Shown piece after piece: positions 1 through 7,372 of a stretch of DNA of 53,157 bases. A program made the position numbers and the translations under genes. Positions within the stretch are counted from its first letter, which is position 1, and each line of letters starts with the position of its first letter. The stretch covers positions 1 through 53,157 of the forward strand of contig PDQY01000105.1 in NCBI GenBank assembly GCA_002746795.1, given 5' to 3'. The notes below the pieces were generated by a model. It saw nothing but the letters and a program-made list of their open reading frames with translations. It had not been told where the DNA came from and searched no databases. Source of the stretch: Chloroflexota bacterium. GTDB lineage: Bacteria > Chloroflexota > Anaerolineae > Promineifilales > Promineifilaceae.

Positions 1-228
1 TGGATCAACGGCGGCTTCATGCTCTTTGAACGGGAAGCCCTCGATCTCATGCGCGCCAAAGAAAATGTCAATCTGGAAACCGACGTTTTGCCCGCCCTCG
101 CCGCCCAAGGTGAATTGATGATCTACCGCCACACCGGGTTCTGGCAATCGATGAACACTATGAAAGACACCATGCTGCTCGAAAAAATCTGGCAAAAAAA
201 TCCACCGTGGAAAGTTTGGGAAGAGTAA
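1..228 (+). CDS. rfbF: Glucose-1-phosphate cytidylyltransferase, C-terminal fragment
   Basis: The reading frame is open from base 1 and ends with TAA at 228, so only the last 75 residues are present and the true start lies upstream. The fragment reads INGGF-x-LFE, then VLPALAAQGELMIYRH, GFWQSMNTMKD, LLEKIW and finally PWKVW. This matches the C-terminal end of the RfbF family (about 257 residues), which converts glucose-1-phosphate and CTP to CDP-glucose in the cytoplasm. The next gene encodes the enzyme that would use CDP-glucose, which supports the call. The identification rests on recalled family sequence. Confidence 0.8.
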   Translation, partial: WINGGFMLFEREALDLMRAKENVNLETDVLPALAAQGELMIYRHTGFWQSMNTMKDTMLLEKIWQKNPPWKVWEE

Positions 229-331
229 AAAAACAGGGTACAGTTAGAGAAAACTAGGGAATCAACATTTTCTCAAACCTTAGCGATGTTCCCAGATTCT
301 CAAACTAGTAAAACGTGATTGGAGACAAACA

Positions 332-1309
332 TTGAGTAAGATATTTTGGCAAGATAAGCGTGTTTTTGTCACAGGCTGCACCGGCCTGCTCGGCTCCTGG
401 TTAACAGCCACATTACTACAAAGCAAGGCTCACGTGGTGGGTCTTGTGCGCGATCAAATTCCGCATTCACAACTGATACGCACAGGCAATATCAACCACA
501 TCGACATCGTCCGTGGTGACGTTTGTGATTACCAGTTAATAGAAAGAGCACTGGCAGAATACGAGATCGACACCATCTTCCATTTAGCAGCCCAAACTCA
601 AGTCGGTATCGCCAATCGGGTGCCATTACCCACATTTGAATCCAACATCAAAGGAACATGGGTGCTGCTGGAAGCAGCTCGCCGCAATCCCACAGTCAAG
701 CGCATCGTCACCGCCAGCAGCGATAAAGCATACGGCACCCACGCCGAACTACCTTACACCGAAGACGCCCCCTTACAAGGCGAACACCCCTACGACGTCT
801 CCAAAAGCTGTGCCGATCTCATCTCTCGTAGCTATGCCCATACCTACAACTTGCCAGTGGTAGTGACACGCTGTGCCAACCTGTACGGCGGCGGCGATCT
901 AAATTGGAACCGCATCGTGCCCGGCACCATTCGCAGCGTCTTACGCGGAGAAGCACCCATCATCCGCTCTGATGGCACCATGAAACGAGACTACATCTAC
1001 ATCATGGATGTCGTTCGAGGCTATATGATGGTTGCCCAAAACATGCACCGTGACGAGGTGCGTGGTCAAGCTTTCAACTTTGGCATCGACAATCCCATCT
1101 CTGTGCTAGAAATGGCAAATACCATCATCCAGTTATCCGACCATGGCCAGCTTGATCCTGTCATCCTGGATGAAGTGGACAACGAAATCCAAGACCAATA
1201 TCTCTGCTCAGACAAAGCCGGGGATGTCTTAGGCTGGGAACCTCAGTTTAGTCTTGTGCAGGGACTGGCAGAAACGATGACCTGGTATAAAGAGTTCCTC
1301 GAACTATAA
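332..1309 (+). CDS. rfbG: CDP-glucose 4,6-dehydratase-like SDR enzyme
   Basis: A 325-residue extended SDR protein. It has the N-terminal signature FWQDKRVFVTGCTGLLGSWL, an NAD-binding GxxGxxG-type loop typical of RfbG, then FHLAAQ, TASSDKAYG and a catalytic YDVSK (YxxxK). The family dehydrates CDP-glucose to CDP-4-keto-6-deoxyglucose for 3,6-dideoxyhexose or related O-chain sugars. The start is TTG at 332, preceded by GGAG at 321-324; no in-frame ATG fits the Rossmann start. It follows rfbF by about 100 bp. The SSDK motif resembles the TSDK of RfbG rather than generic epimerases. The exact substrate is inferred from context. Confidence 0.7.
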   Translation: MSKIFWQDKRVFVTGCTGLLGSWLTATLLQSKAHVVGLVRDQIPHSQLIRTGNINHIDIVRGDVCDYQLIERALAEYEIDTIFHLAAQTQVGIANRVPLPTFESNIKGTWVLLEAARRNPTVKRIVTASSDKAYGTHAELPYTEDAPLQGEHPYDVSKSCADLISRSYAHTYNLPVVVTRCANLYGGGDLNWNRIVPGTIRSVLRGEAPIIRSDGTMKRDYIYIMDVVRGYMMVAQNMHRDEVRGQAFNFGIDNPISVLEMANTIIQLSDHGQLDPVILDEVDNEIQDQYLCSDKAGDVLGWEPQFSLVQGLAETMTWYKEFLEL

Positions 1310-1320
1310 ACCACCCAAAC

Positions 1321-2265
1321 ATGCACGTCCTTGTTACTGGCGGCACAGGCTTTATCGGCCGTTTTCTCGTCCCCCAACTCTTAAAAAGACCAGAAACGGC
1401 CGTTACCCTACTTCTCAGGGAAAACTACCGTGAACAGCCCCTCCCCCCGCCGCTCCGCCCCCTCCGTACCCAATTCAACGTCGTTTACGCAGATCTGCGC
1501 AGCTTCAAGCTAACAGCGCAATCTGTACGTGATGCCGCTCCCGAAGCTGTTATTCATTTGGCAGCCGCCGGGACTACAGAGCCATTTTTGCCCGCGACAA
1601 CAGCCATTCATCATAATCTCACCGGCACCCTCAACCTGATTCATGCTTGCTTCGAGAAACAACACAAGGTGACACAACTCATTGTAGCGCGAACCCCTGG
1701 GGAACTGTCAGGCATCAACACCTACGCCGCCAGCAAAGCCGCCACCTGGGAATTTTGCCGGATGTATGCCCGCACCAGAGACTGGCCCATTCACGGCGGC
1801 ATGGTTTTTCAAGCATACGGGCCAGGACAACCTCAGCAAACATTCATCCCCGCCGCCCTTCAGGCAGCACTGGCTGGTGAGAATTTCCCCATGACCACAG
1901 GCACCCAAAAACGTGACTGGATTTATGCAGAAGATGTGGCCGCAGGGCTTCTCGCCATGTTGGGCGCTGCCTTATCTCCTGCTACCACCGTCGATATAGG
2001 CACTGGCATCACCACCTCCCTCATCGACGTTGCCCACCTCATCTACAAAATCGTCAACCGAGGCGGGCAACCCTTGCCCGGCGCCCTGCCCAGTCGCCCC
2101 GGCGACGCTCCCACCCAAACCGCCAACGCAGCGGAAACAGGCACTCTCATCAACTGGCACGCCAACACCGCTTTGCCAGATGGCCTGCGCCAGTTATGCC
2201 ACCACTTAAAAAGCCAGGAAGATTCGCTGTTGCCCAGAATCGAGATTAGAAATAGTAGAGATTAG
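1321..2265 (+). CDS. NAD-dependent epimerase/dehydratase with shortened catalytic region
   Basis: A 314-residue extended SDR protein starting 11 bp after the rfbG-like gene. The NAD-binding motif TGGTGFIG is at residues 6-13, VIHLAAAG follows, and YAASK supplies the catalytic Tyr and Lys. In related epimerases a strand ending in a Ser/Thr (VSS or TSS, then VYG) precedes the Tyr by about 25 residues. Here LIVARTPGELSGINTYAASK leaves only about a dozen residues, so the segment with the third catalytic residue looks deleted in frame. It probably belongs to the same CDP-sugar pathway, but activity is doubtful. The start at ATG 1321 has no strong ribosome-binding site, consistent with translational coupling. 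Confidence 0.65.
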   Translation: MHVLVTGGTGFIGRFLVPQLLKRPETAVTLLLRENYREQPLPPPLRPLRTQFNVVYADLRSFKLTAQSVRDAAPEAVIHLAAAGTTEPFLPATTAIHHNLTGTLNLIHACFEKQHKVTQLIVARTPGELSGINTYAASKAATWEFCRMYARTRDWPIHGGMVFQAYGPGQPQQTFIPAALQAALAGENFPMTTGTQKRDWIYAEDVAAGLLAMLGAALSPATTVDIGTGITTSLIDVAHLIYKIVNRGGQPLPGALPSRPGDAPTQTANAAETGTLINWHANTALPDGLRQLCHHLKSQEDSLLPRIEIRNSRD

Positions 2266-2326
2266 AAACCGACAATTGCGTGAAGTAATCTTTAAGCATC
2301 ACGGTTAAGTCACCCCCATCTCCATC

Positions 2327-2376
2327 TTGACTTTCCCCCTCAAATCCATCATACTTCAAAATATCTGGTCAGACCA
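2327..2376 (+). promoter_or_regulatory. Promoter and FadR-like operator in front of the fadR-like gene
   Basis: TTGACT (2327-2332) and CATACT (2350-2355) are separated by exactly 17 bp, a good sigma70-type promoter. The perfect palindrome TGGTCAGACCA lies at 2366-2376, just past the expected transcription start. Its core CTGGTCAGAC agrees with the E. coli FadR operator core as I recall it (CTGGTCCGAC). The position would block transcription, so negative autoregulation is inferred. A near-identical site occurs at 6783-6793. Confidence 0.6.
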
Positions 2377-2409
2377 CTTACCAGTTGATAATGTTTTTAG
2401 GAGCAAGCA

Positions 2410-3114
2410 TTGAGCACTTGGACAGCCCCACAACGCCCCAATAATTACGCGGAAAGCAGCCTCATCAGCGCCATTCTCGATGGAGATTTTCCCCCTAGCT
2501 CCAAGCTGCCTGGAGAACGCACCCTGGCAGCAGCGTTAGGCGTGACCCGCCCCACCTTGCGTGAAGCGATTCAACGGTTGGCACGAGATGGCTGGCTAAC
2601 CGTTCAGCACGGCAAGGCAACCACAGTCAACGATATTTGGCGTGATGGGGGTCTCAATATTCTAAACACCCTGATCCATTATCCTGATCATTTGCCCACT
2701 GGCTTCATCGCCAGCTTGCTTGAAGTGCGTCTCAACTTAGCCCCTGCCTATACTCGAGATGCGATCCTCAAAGAGCATGGCGCTGTCGTGGCATTTCTGG
2801 AACAACATCTAACCCTGGCAGACGAAACGGCCGTTTACGCCAAATATGATTGGCAGCTCCACAGACATCTCACCATCCAGTCTGGCAATCCTATCTACCC
2901 GCTTATTCTCAATGGCTTCACAGACTTCTACGAACAAATCGCCTGCATCTACTTCAGCCGTCCAGAATCAAGAAGGCGCTCCCGCAATTTTTATGCTGCT
3001 CTGCTAGAAACAGCCGCTGCTCAGGATGCAGCCCGTGCCGAAATCATTTGCAGAAAAGTGATGAAAGAAAGCATCGATTTATGGCAGAGTGCAAAAACTG
3101 CTGAAAGTGAATAG
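2410..3114 (+). CDS. fadR: FadR-like GntR-family transcriptional regulator
   Basis: A 234-residue regulator. An N-terminal winged helix (LPGERTLAAALGVTRPTLREAIQRL) is followed by DGWLTVQHGK, then an alpha-helical effector domain with SGNPIYPLILNG and YFSRPESRRR. These blocks match gamma-proteobacterial FadR closely, including the wing QHGK and the SGNPIY segment of the acyl-CoA-binding domain, rather than generic FCD regulators. The start is TTG at 2410 with AGGAG at 2399-2403. FadR senses long-chain acyl-CoA. The next two genes are lipid/glycerol-3-phosphate enzymes, so it probably controls them and itself. Effector identity is inferred. Confidence 0.75.
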   Translation: MSTWTAPQRPNNYAESSLISAILDGDFPPSSKLPGERTLAAALGVTRPTLREAIQRLARDGWLTVQHGKATTVNDIWRDGGLNILNTLIHYPDHLPTGFIASLLEVRLNLAPAYTRDAILKEHGAVVAFLEQHLTLADETAVYAKYDWQLHRHLTIQSGNPIYPLILNGFTDFYEQIACIYFSRPESRRRSRNFYAALLETAAAQDAARAEIICRKVMKESIDLWQSAKTAESE

Positions 3115-3140
3115 CCATCTTACGTAGATTGGAGTAAACC

Positions 3141-4751
3141 ATGAAACGATGGAATGGTTGGGGAGACGATCACACCACATATCCCCTCCCCGATAAAGCA
3201 ATAAATTATTTAGCAGAGTGGGTAGGCAGCAGCCAAACACCACAAGATGCCAATCTCAGAGATATAATCGCGCAGGTACCCAATTCCCGCTTACCCGCTC
3301 ACGCGCTTGTCAACACAGACGCCGATGTGCGCGTCAAACATGCCCGGGGGCAAAGCCTGCCAGATTGGATAGCCCTGCGCAGCGGTCGTATTGGCACCTT
3401 TCCCGATGGTGTTGCTTTGCCCACAAGTGAGGCTGAAGTGGCTGACCTTCTTCACTACGCGAAGGAAGTTGGCGCCACAGTGATCCCCTACGGAGGGGGC
3501 ACCAGCGTTGTCGGCCATATCAATCCTAAACCAGGAGAAACACCTGTACTCACCATCAACATGCAGCGCCTCAACAACCTGCAGCAGTTTGATGAAACAT
3601 CACAGCTTGCCACCTTTGGCGCTGGTGCCTCTGGCCCGGACGTAGAAGCCCAGCTCCGCGCTCATGGCCTGACGCTGGGCCATTATCCCCAATCTTTTGA
3701 ACTGTCAACCCTGGGTGGCTGGGTGATGACGCGCTCCAGCGGGCAACAATCGCTGGGATACGGGCGCATTGAAGATTTGTTTGCTGGTGGTGCCATCGAA
3801 ACGCCAGCTGGCACCTGGCAGCTGCTGCCCCATCCGGCATCGGCCGCTGGCCCTGACCTCCGCCAACTTGCGCTAGGTTCCGAAGGGCGCCTCGGCATCC
3901 TCACGAAAGCCACTGTCCGCGCCACACCTCTGCCCGAAGAAGAAGAGTTCCATGCAGTTTTCTTCCCAGACTTTGCGCAGGGGCAAACGGCCGTTCGGCA
4001 GATCGTCCAGGCCAAAATCCCGCTTTCCATGTTGCGCCTCAGCACCGCCATAGAGACCACCACAACATTGGCTTTGGCTGGGCATGAACGGCTCATTGGC
4101 GGGCTAGAAAAAATTCTGAGCCTGTACGGCGTAAAAGATGAAAAATGCATGCTCCTATTTGGTGTAACCGGCAGCAAGCCCCTCGTCAAAATGGCACGAC
4201 AAGCCGCTCTGGCGATCATCAAAACACATAAGGGCATTGAAATTGCTGGACAGCGATTTGGCAAACAGTGGATCAAAGGGCGTTTCCACACACCCTATTT
4301 ACGCAATACATTGTGGGACATGGGGTATGCTATCGATACTTTGGAAACGGCCGTTTCCTGGCACAAAATCGACAAAACCCTGGCCGACATCGAAGCCGCC
4401 CTGCGCCCCGGTCTGGCAGCATGGGATGAGCGGGTGCATGTTTTCACCCACCTCTCCCACATGTACCCGCAAGGAGCCAGCATCTACGTCACCTATCTCT
4501 TCCGGCTGGCAGATGACCCGGATGAAACATTAGCTCGCTGGCGTTCGCTCAAAAAAGCCGCCTCCACCGCCATCGTCGCCAACCGCGGCACCATCAGCCA
4601 TCAACATGGCGTCGGCCAAGACCACGCCCCCTACCTCCCCGCCGAAAAAGGAGAATTAGGCATGGCCCTGCTCAACGATGTCGCCCGCCGTTTTGATCCA
4701 GATGGCATGATGAATCCGGGAAAATTGATGATTGGTGATTACTCCCAGTGA
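3141..4751 (+). CDS. FAD-linked oxidase, alkyldihydroxyacetonephosphate synthase-like
   Basis: A 536-residue FAD_binding_4 flavoprotein. The FAD-binding block contains IPYGGGTSVVG, followed by LGHYPQSFELSTLGGWVMTR and LGSEGRLGILT. The C-terminal part has GASIYVTYLF and SHQHGVGQDH. These correspond to the FAD loop, the HEPDS/STVGGW block, the active-site Tyr and the SHHHGVG motif of eukaryotic AGPS, which swaps acyl for a fatty alcohol on DHAP to make ether lipid. Here the histidine triplet is HQH. The adjacent glycerol-3-phosphate dehydrogenase makes DHAP, so an ether-lipid or glycerol-lipid role is plausible. A generic flavin oxidase cannot be excluded. The gene starts 26 bp after fadR, with GGAG at 3130-3133. 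Confidence 0.65.
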   Translation: MKRWNGWGDDHTTYPLPDKAINYLAEWVGSSQTPQDANLRDIIAQVPNSRLPAHALVNTDADVRVKHARGQSLPDWIALRSGRIGTFPDGVALPTSEAEVADLLHYAKEVGATVIPYGGGTSVVGHINPKPGETPVLTINMQRLNNLQQFDETSQLATFGAGASGPDVEAQLRAHGLTLGHYPQSFELSTLGGWVMTRSSGQQSLGYGRIEDLFAGGAIETPAGTWQLLPHPASAAGPDLRQLALGSEGRLGILTKATVRATPLPEEEEFHAVFFPDFAQGQTAVRQIVQAKIPLSMLRLSTAIETTTTLALAGHERLIGGLEKILSLYGVKDEKCMLLFGVTGSKPLVKMARQAALAIIKTHKGIEIAGQRFGKQWIKGRFHTPYLRNTLWDMGYAIDTLETAVSWHKIDKTLADIEAALRPGLAAWDERVHVFTHLSHMYPQGASIYVTYLFRLADDPDETLARWRSLKKAASTAIVANRGTISHQHGVGQDHAPYLPAEKGELGMALLNDVARRFDPDGMMNPGKLMIGDYSQ

Positions 4752-4836
4752 CCGGCACTTCATCCAATGAAACCCTGTGCCGCGGACTTAAACCATCAAG
4801 CCCAAACCACAAACCGTTAAAGACTGACGCTGCAAG

Positions 4837-4912
4837 AAAATATGGAATTGCTTCATCAGTTTCAAGGAACGGTAAGGAAACGACGTTGTCGTATTGTTTA
4901 AGTTCCGTTCCT
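4837..4912 (+). repeat. Type II palindromic intergenic repeat, copy 1 (uninterrupted)
   Basis: A 76-bp element between the AGPS-like and glpD genes. Terminal arms AGGAACGG (4865-4872) and CCGTTCCT (4905-4912) can pair, and an internal ACGAC-GTT-GTCGT forms a second small stem. The same sequence, with about 80% identity by eye, recurs at 23867-23940 and, interrupted, at 17414-17573. It contains GGTAAGGAAACG, which is the uninterrupted version of the junction disrupted at 17441-17533. Confidence 0.75.
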
Positions 4913-4932
4913 ACACATAAACGGGAAAAGAT

Positions 4933-6672
4933 ATGTTCACACAAGCACGTTCTCAAATCTGGCAAAGTATCGACCAACCATGGGATATTGTCGTCATTGG
5001 TGGGGGAATCACCGGTGCTGGCATCTTGCGCGAGGCAGCCCGCCTGGGCTTGCAGGTGCTTCTCGTGGAAAAAAAAGATTTTGCCTGGGGTACATCCAGT
5101 CGTTCATCAAAGCTGGTTCATGGGGGCTTACGTTACCTGAAGGAGGGCAGATTGAGGCTGACACGAGCCTCTGTGCTGGAGCGGGAACAGCTGCTCGACG
5201 AAGGACCTGGTCTCATTGATCCGCTGGGGTTCTTACTAGCTAACTACAAAGCGGACAAAACGGGTCGCTTCGTCTTTGGCGCCGGTCTCACCCTTTACGA
5301 TTTATTGGCGCTGCAATGGAGCCACAAATATTACAGCCCCCGCGATTTTCAGATGATGGCTCCCCGTCTCTCTACCGCTGGTCTCAAAGGCGGGTTTCGC
5401 TATGGCGACGCGCAAACAGATGATGCTCGTCTGGTGTTACGTGTGATCCAGGAAGCAGTGGCCGATGGTGCCACGGCCGTTAACTATATCGCGGCACAAT
5501 CATTGTTAAAAGGGGAAGATGGGCAGGTCAATGGCCTTCTCCTCCGCAATGAAATGTCTGGCGAAACCAAAGAAGTCCATGCCCGGGTGGTGATCAATGC
5601 CACTGGTGTCTGGGCTGACCAACTGCGCCAACAAGTCGGTGGCGCAGCAAAGATTCGTCCTTTACGTGGCAGCCATCTCATCTTCCGTCGCTGGCGGCTG
5701 CCCATGCCCCAAGCGGTCACCTTCATGCACCCCATCGACCAACGGCCAGTCATGATTTTCCCCTGGGAAAGCATCACGCTCGTCGGCACCACGGACGTTG
5801 ACCATGCCCAAGATTTGCATCAAGAACCGAGCATTTCGCCTGAGGAAACCGCTTATTTGCTCGCCGCTGTCGAATCCCAATTTCCGTCGCTAGGTATTAC
5901 TTTAGACGATGTGGTGGCGGCCTTTGCCGGGGTGCGTCCGGTCATCGGCACGGGCAAGGCAGACCCATCGGAAGAATCCCGCGACCATGTGGTTTGGCAG
6001 GAAGAGGGGCTGCTCACCGTCACTGGCGGCAAAATGACCACCTTCCGCCTCATCGCTCTGGATGCTCTGGAAGCGGTTGACCACCTCTTGCCGGAAAAGC
6101 TCGAACCAGACCACAAATTGCCAGTTCTCGATCCTGTCAAGGTGGCGTTGGCCGATAACGGCCGTTTAACTGAAAGTTGTCGGCGTCGCTTATTGGGGCG
6201 TTACGCGGCGGCGGCGCCAGACGTGGTGGCAGCGGCTCAAGATGATGAGCTAACGGTCATTCCGGGAACGAACACCCTGTGGGCAGAATTACGCTGGGGT
6301 GCCCGCGCCGAAGGAGTAGTTCATCTCCAGGATTTGTTATTACGGCGCATCAGGCTTGGCCTGCTTCTGCAAGGTGGCGGCAAAAATTTACTTCCCCGCA
6401 TTCGCACTATTTGCCAGGGAGAACTAGGCTGGGATAATGCCCGGTGGCAGCAGGAAGAGGCTGCTTATCTGGCATTGATCGATTGCTGTTACAGCGTGCC
6501 CGCTCCTGAGCAAATCCCGGATTGGAAAGCAATGCTGGCTGAAGCGAAAGCCACCAAGTTTCACACAGTAGATCAAAAAAAGAGGGACAGGGGAAAACGG
6601 CCGTTGTTGGCCACAACATTCCTGGGAGCCGCATTTTTGCTGGGGTGGTGGTGGCTGCGCAAGCGCAGGTGA
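4933..6672 (+). CDS. glpD: Glycerol-3-phosphate dehydrogenase (GlpD-type) with C-terminal membrane helix
   Basis: A 579-residue FAD-dependent dehydrogenase oxidising glycerol-3-phosphate to DHAP and passing electrons to quinone. The N-terminal Rossmann motif is DIVVIGGGITGAGI, followed by GTSSRSSKLVHGGLRYL, both diagnostic of GlpD/GlpA. GTTDVDH and GVRPVIG lie in the middle, then TGGKMTTFRLIA. The C-terminal helical DAO_C region extends to about residue 540. Unlike standard soluble or monotopic GlpD, the protein ends in a hydrophobic stretch (TTFLGAAFLLGWWWL) followed by RKRR, which looks like a tail anchor. The start is ATG 4933. It lies downstream of the AGPS-like gene with a type II repeat between them. 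Confidence 0.88.
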   Translation: MFTQARSQIWQSIDQPWDIVVIGGGITGAGILREAARLGLQVLLVEKKDFAWGTSSRSSKLVHGGLRYLKEGRLRLTRASVLEREQLLDEGPGLIDPLGFLLANYKADKTGRFVFGAGLTLYDLLALQWSHKYYSPRDFQMMAPRLSTAGLKGGFRYGDAQTDDARLVLRVIQEAVADGATAVNYIAAQSLLKGEDGQVNGLLLRNEMSGETKEVHARVVINATGVWADQLRQQVGGAAKIRPLRGSHLIFRRWRLPMPQAVTFMHPIDQRPVMIFPWESITLVGTTDVDHAQDLHQEPSISPEETAYLLAAVESQFPSLGITLDDVVAAFAGVRPVIGTGKADPSEESRDHVVWQEEGLLTVTGGKMTTFRLIALDALEAVDHLLPEKLEPDHKLPVLDPVKVALADNGRLTESCRRRLLGRYAAAAPDVVAAAQDDELTVIPGTNTLWAELRWGARAEGVVHLQDLLLRRIRLGLLLQGGGKNLLPRIRTICQGELGWDNARWQQEEAAYLALIDCCYSVPAPEQIPDWKAMLAEAKATKFHTVDQKKRDRGKRPLLATTFLGAAFLLGWWWLRKRR

Positions 6673-6774
6673 ACGAGGCTTGCCCTAAGCCAGCTTCGAT
6701 AGAACATTCCCATACCTCTCAATCGAAAAAATAAATAGAACAGGTGATAATCGGCACTTATCCCAAACGCTATC

Positions 6775-6802
6775 CTGACGTATAGTCTGACCAGATTATA
6801 AT
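6775..6802 (+). promoter_or_regulatory. Promoter with second FadR-like operator in its spacer
   Basis: CTGACG (6775-6780) and TATAAT (6797-6802) are 16 bp apart. Between them, TAGTCTGACCA (6783-6793) differs from the palindrome TGGTCTGACCA at one base and matches the fadR operator read on the other strand. A regulator bound here would cover the promoter. The transcript would run towards the NifX-like gene through a terminator-like hairpin at 6912-6939. Whether that gene is truly in the regulon is uncertain. Confidence 0.45.
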
Positions 6803-6911
6803 TAACTATGTCTTGCCCATGATACAATATGTTGAGGATCCTCTGGGGCGGAACCAGGCAATGACATGAAATGATATGACTTTCTGCTCTAACAAAAAAG
6901 GTGATATTGCG

Positions 6912-6939
6912 AAAAACAGCACGAGAGGTGCTGTTTTTT
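6912..6939 (+). terminator. Rho-independent terminator or attenuator before the nifX-like gene
   Basis: AAAAACAGCAC (6912-6922) pairs perfectly with GTGCTGTTTTT (6928-6938) across a 5-nt loop, and the T run serves as the U tail. It lies only about 34 bp before the ATG at 6973. If transcription starts near 6810, this hairpin would be in the leader, so it could end upstream glpD transcripts or attenuate the downstream gene. Confidence 0.7.
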
Positions 6940-6972
6940 GTTCGTAGAAGTTATGCCAAGGAGGGTTACAAG

Positions 6973-7371
6973 ATGAAAATTGCAGCAGTAACAGATGACG
7001 GACAAAAAATCAGCGCTCATTTTGGTCGGGCAAAAAAATATGCGGTTTATACGGTTGTAGAAGGGCAAGTTGTCACACAAGAATTACGCGACAAGTTAGG
7101 TCATCATGATTTTGCCCACGAAGGAGACCATGACCACCATCATGAAAAAGGGCATGGGCATGGTCGCCATTCAGCAGAGCAGCATCGGCGTATGTTTGCC
7201 GCTATCACAGACTGCGACATTTTGTTAGCACGCGGCATGGGGCGCGGCGCTTACACAGGGTTAGAGCAAGCCAATATCCAGACGATTATCACTGATATTG
7301 CTGATGTAGAAACGGCCGTTACTGCTGTCATTGAAAATAAAATCACACATCACCCGGAGCGTCTCCATTAA
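6973..7371 (+). CDS. NifX/NifB-type iron-molybdenum cofactor family protein, His-rich
   Basis: A 132-residue protein of the dinitrogenase Fe-Mo cofactor biosynthesis (NifX/NafY/MTH1175-like) superfamily. It opens with MKIAAVTDDGQKISAHFGRAK, the characteristic beta strand and HFG motif, and has DCDILLARGMGRGAY later. Start ATG 6973 follows AAGGAGG at 6958-6964; a longer upstream frame would run through the terminator hairpin and is rejected. Residues about 44-67 hold an unusual histidine-rich insertion (GDHDHHHEKGHGHGRH) that could bind metal. Such small proteins occur widely without nitrogenase, and no nif genes are visible here. It is immediately followed, without a gap, by the VKOR gene. 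Confidence 0.75.
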   Translation: MKIAAVTDDGQKISAHFGRAKKYAVYTVVEGQVVTQELRDKLGHHDFAHEGDHDHHHEKGHGHGRHSAEQHRRMFAAITDCDILLARGMGRGAYTGLEQANIQTIITDIADVETAVTAVIENKITHHPERLH

Positions 7372-7372
7372 T

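Noticed and set aside
3683..4291. 202-codon minus-strand frame inside the AGPS-like gene
   Set aside because: Shadow frame with no recognisable domain; the plus-strand flavoprotein motifs cover the entire stretch.
4748..5140. 130-codon plus-strand frame between the AGPS-like gene and glpD
   Set aside because: It runs through the type II repeat into glpD in a different frame; no family match or ribosome-binding site.
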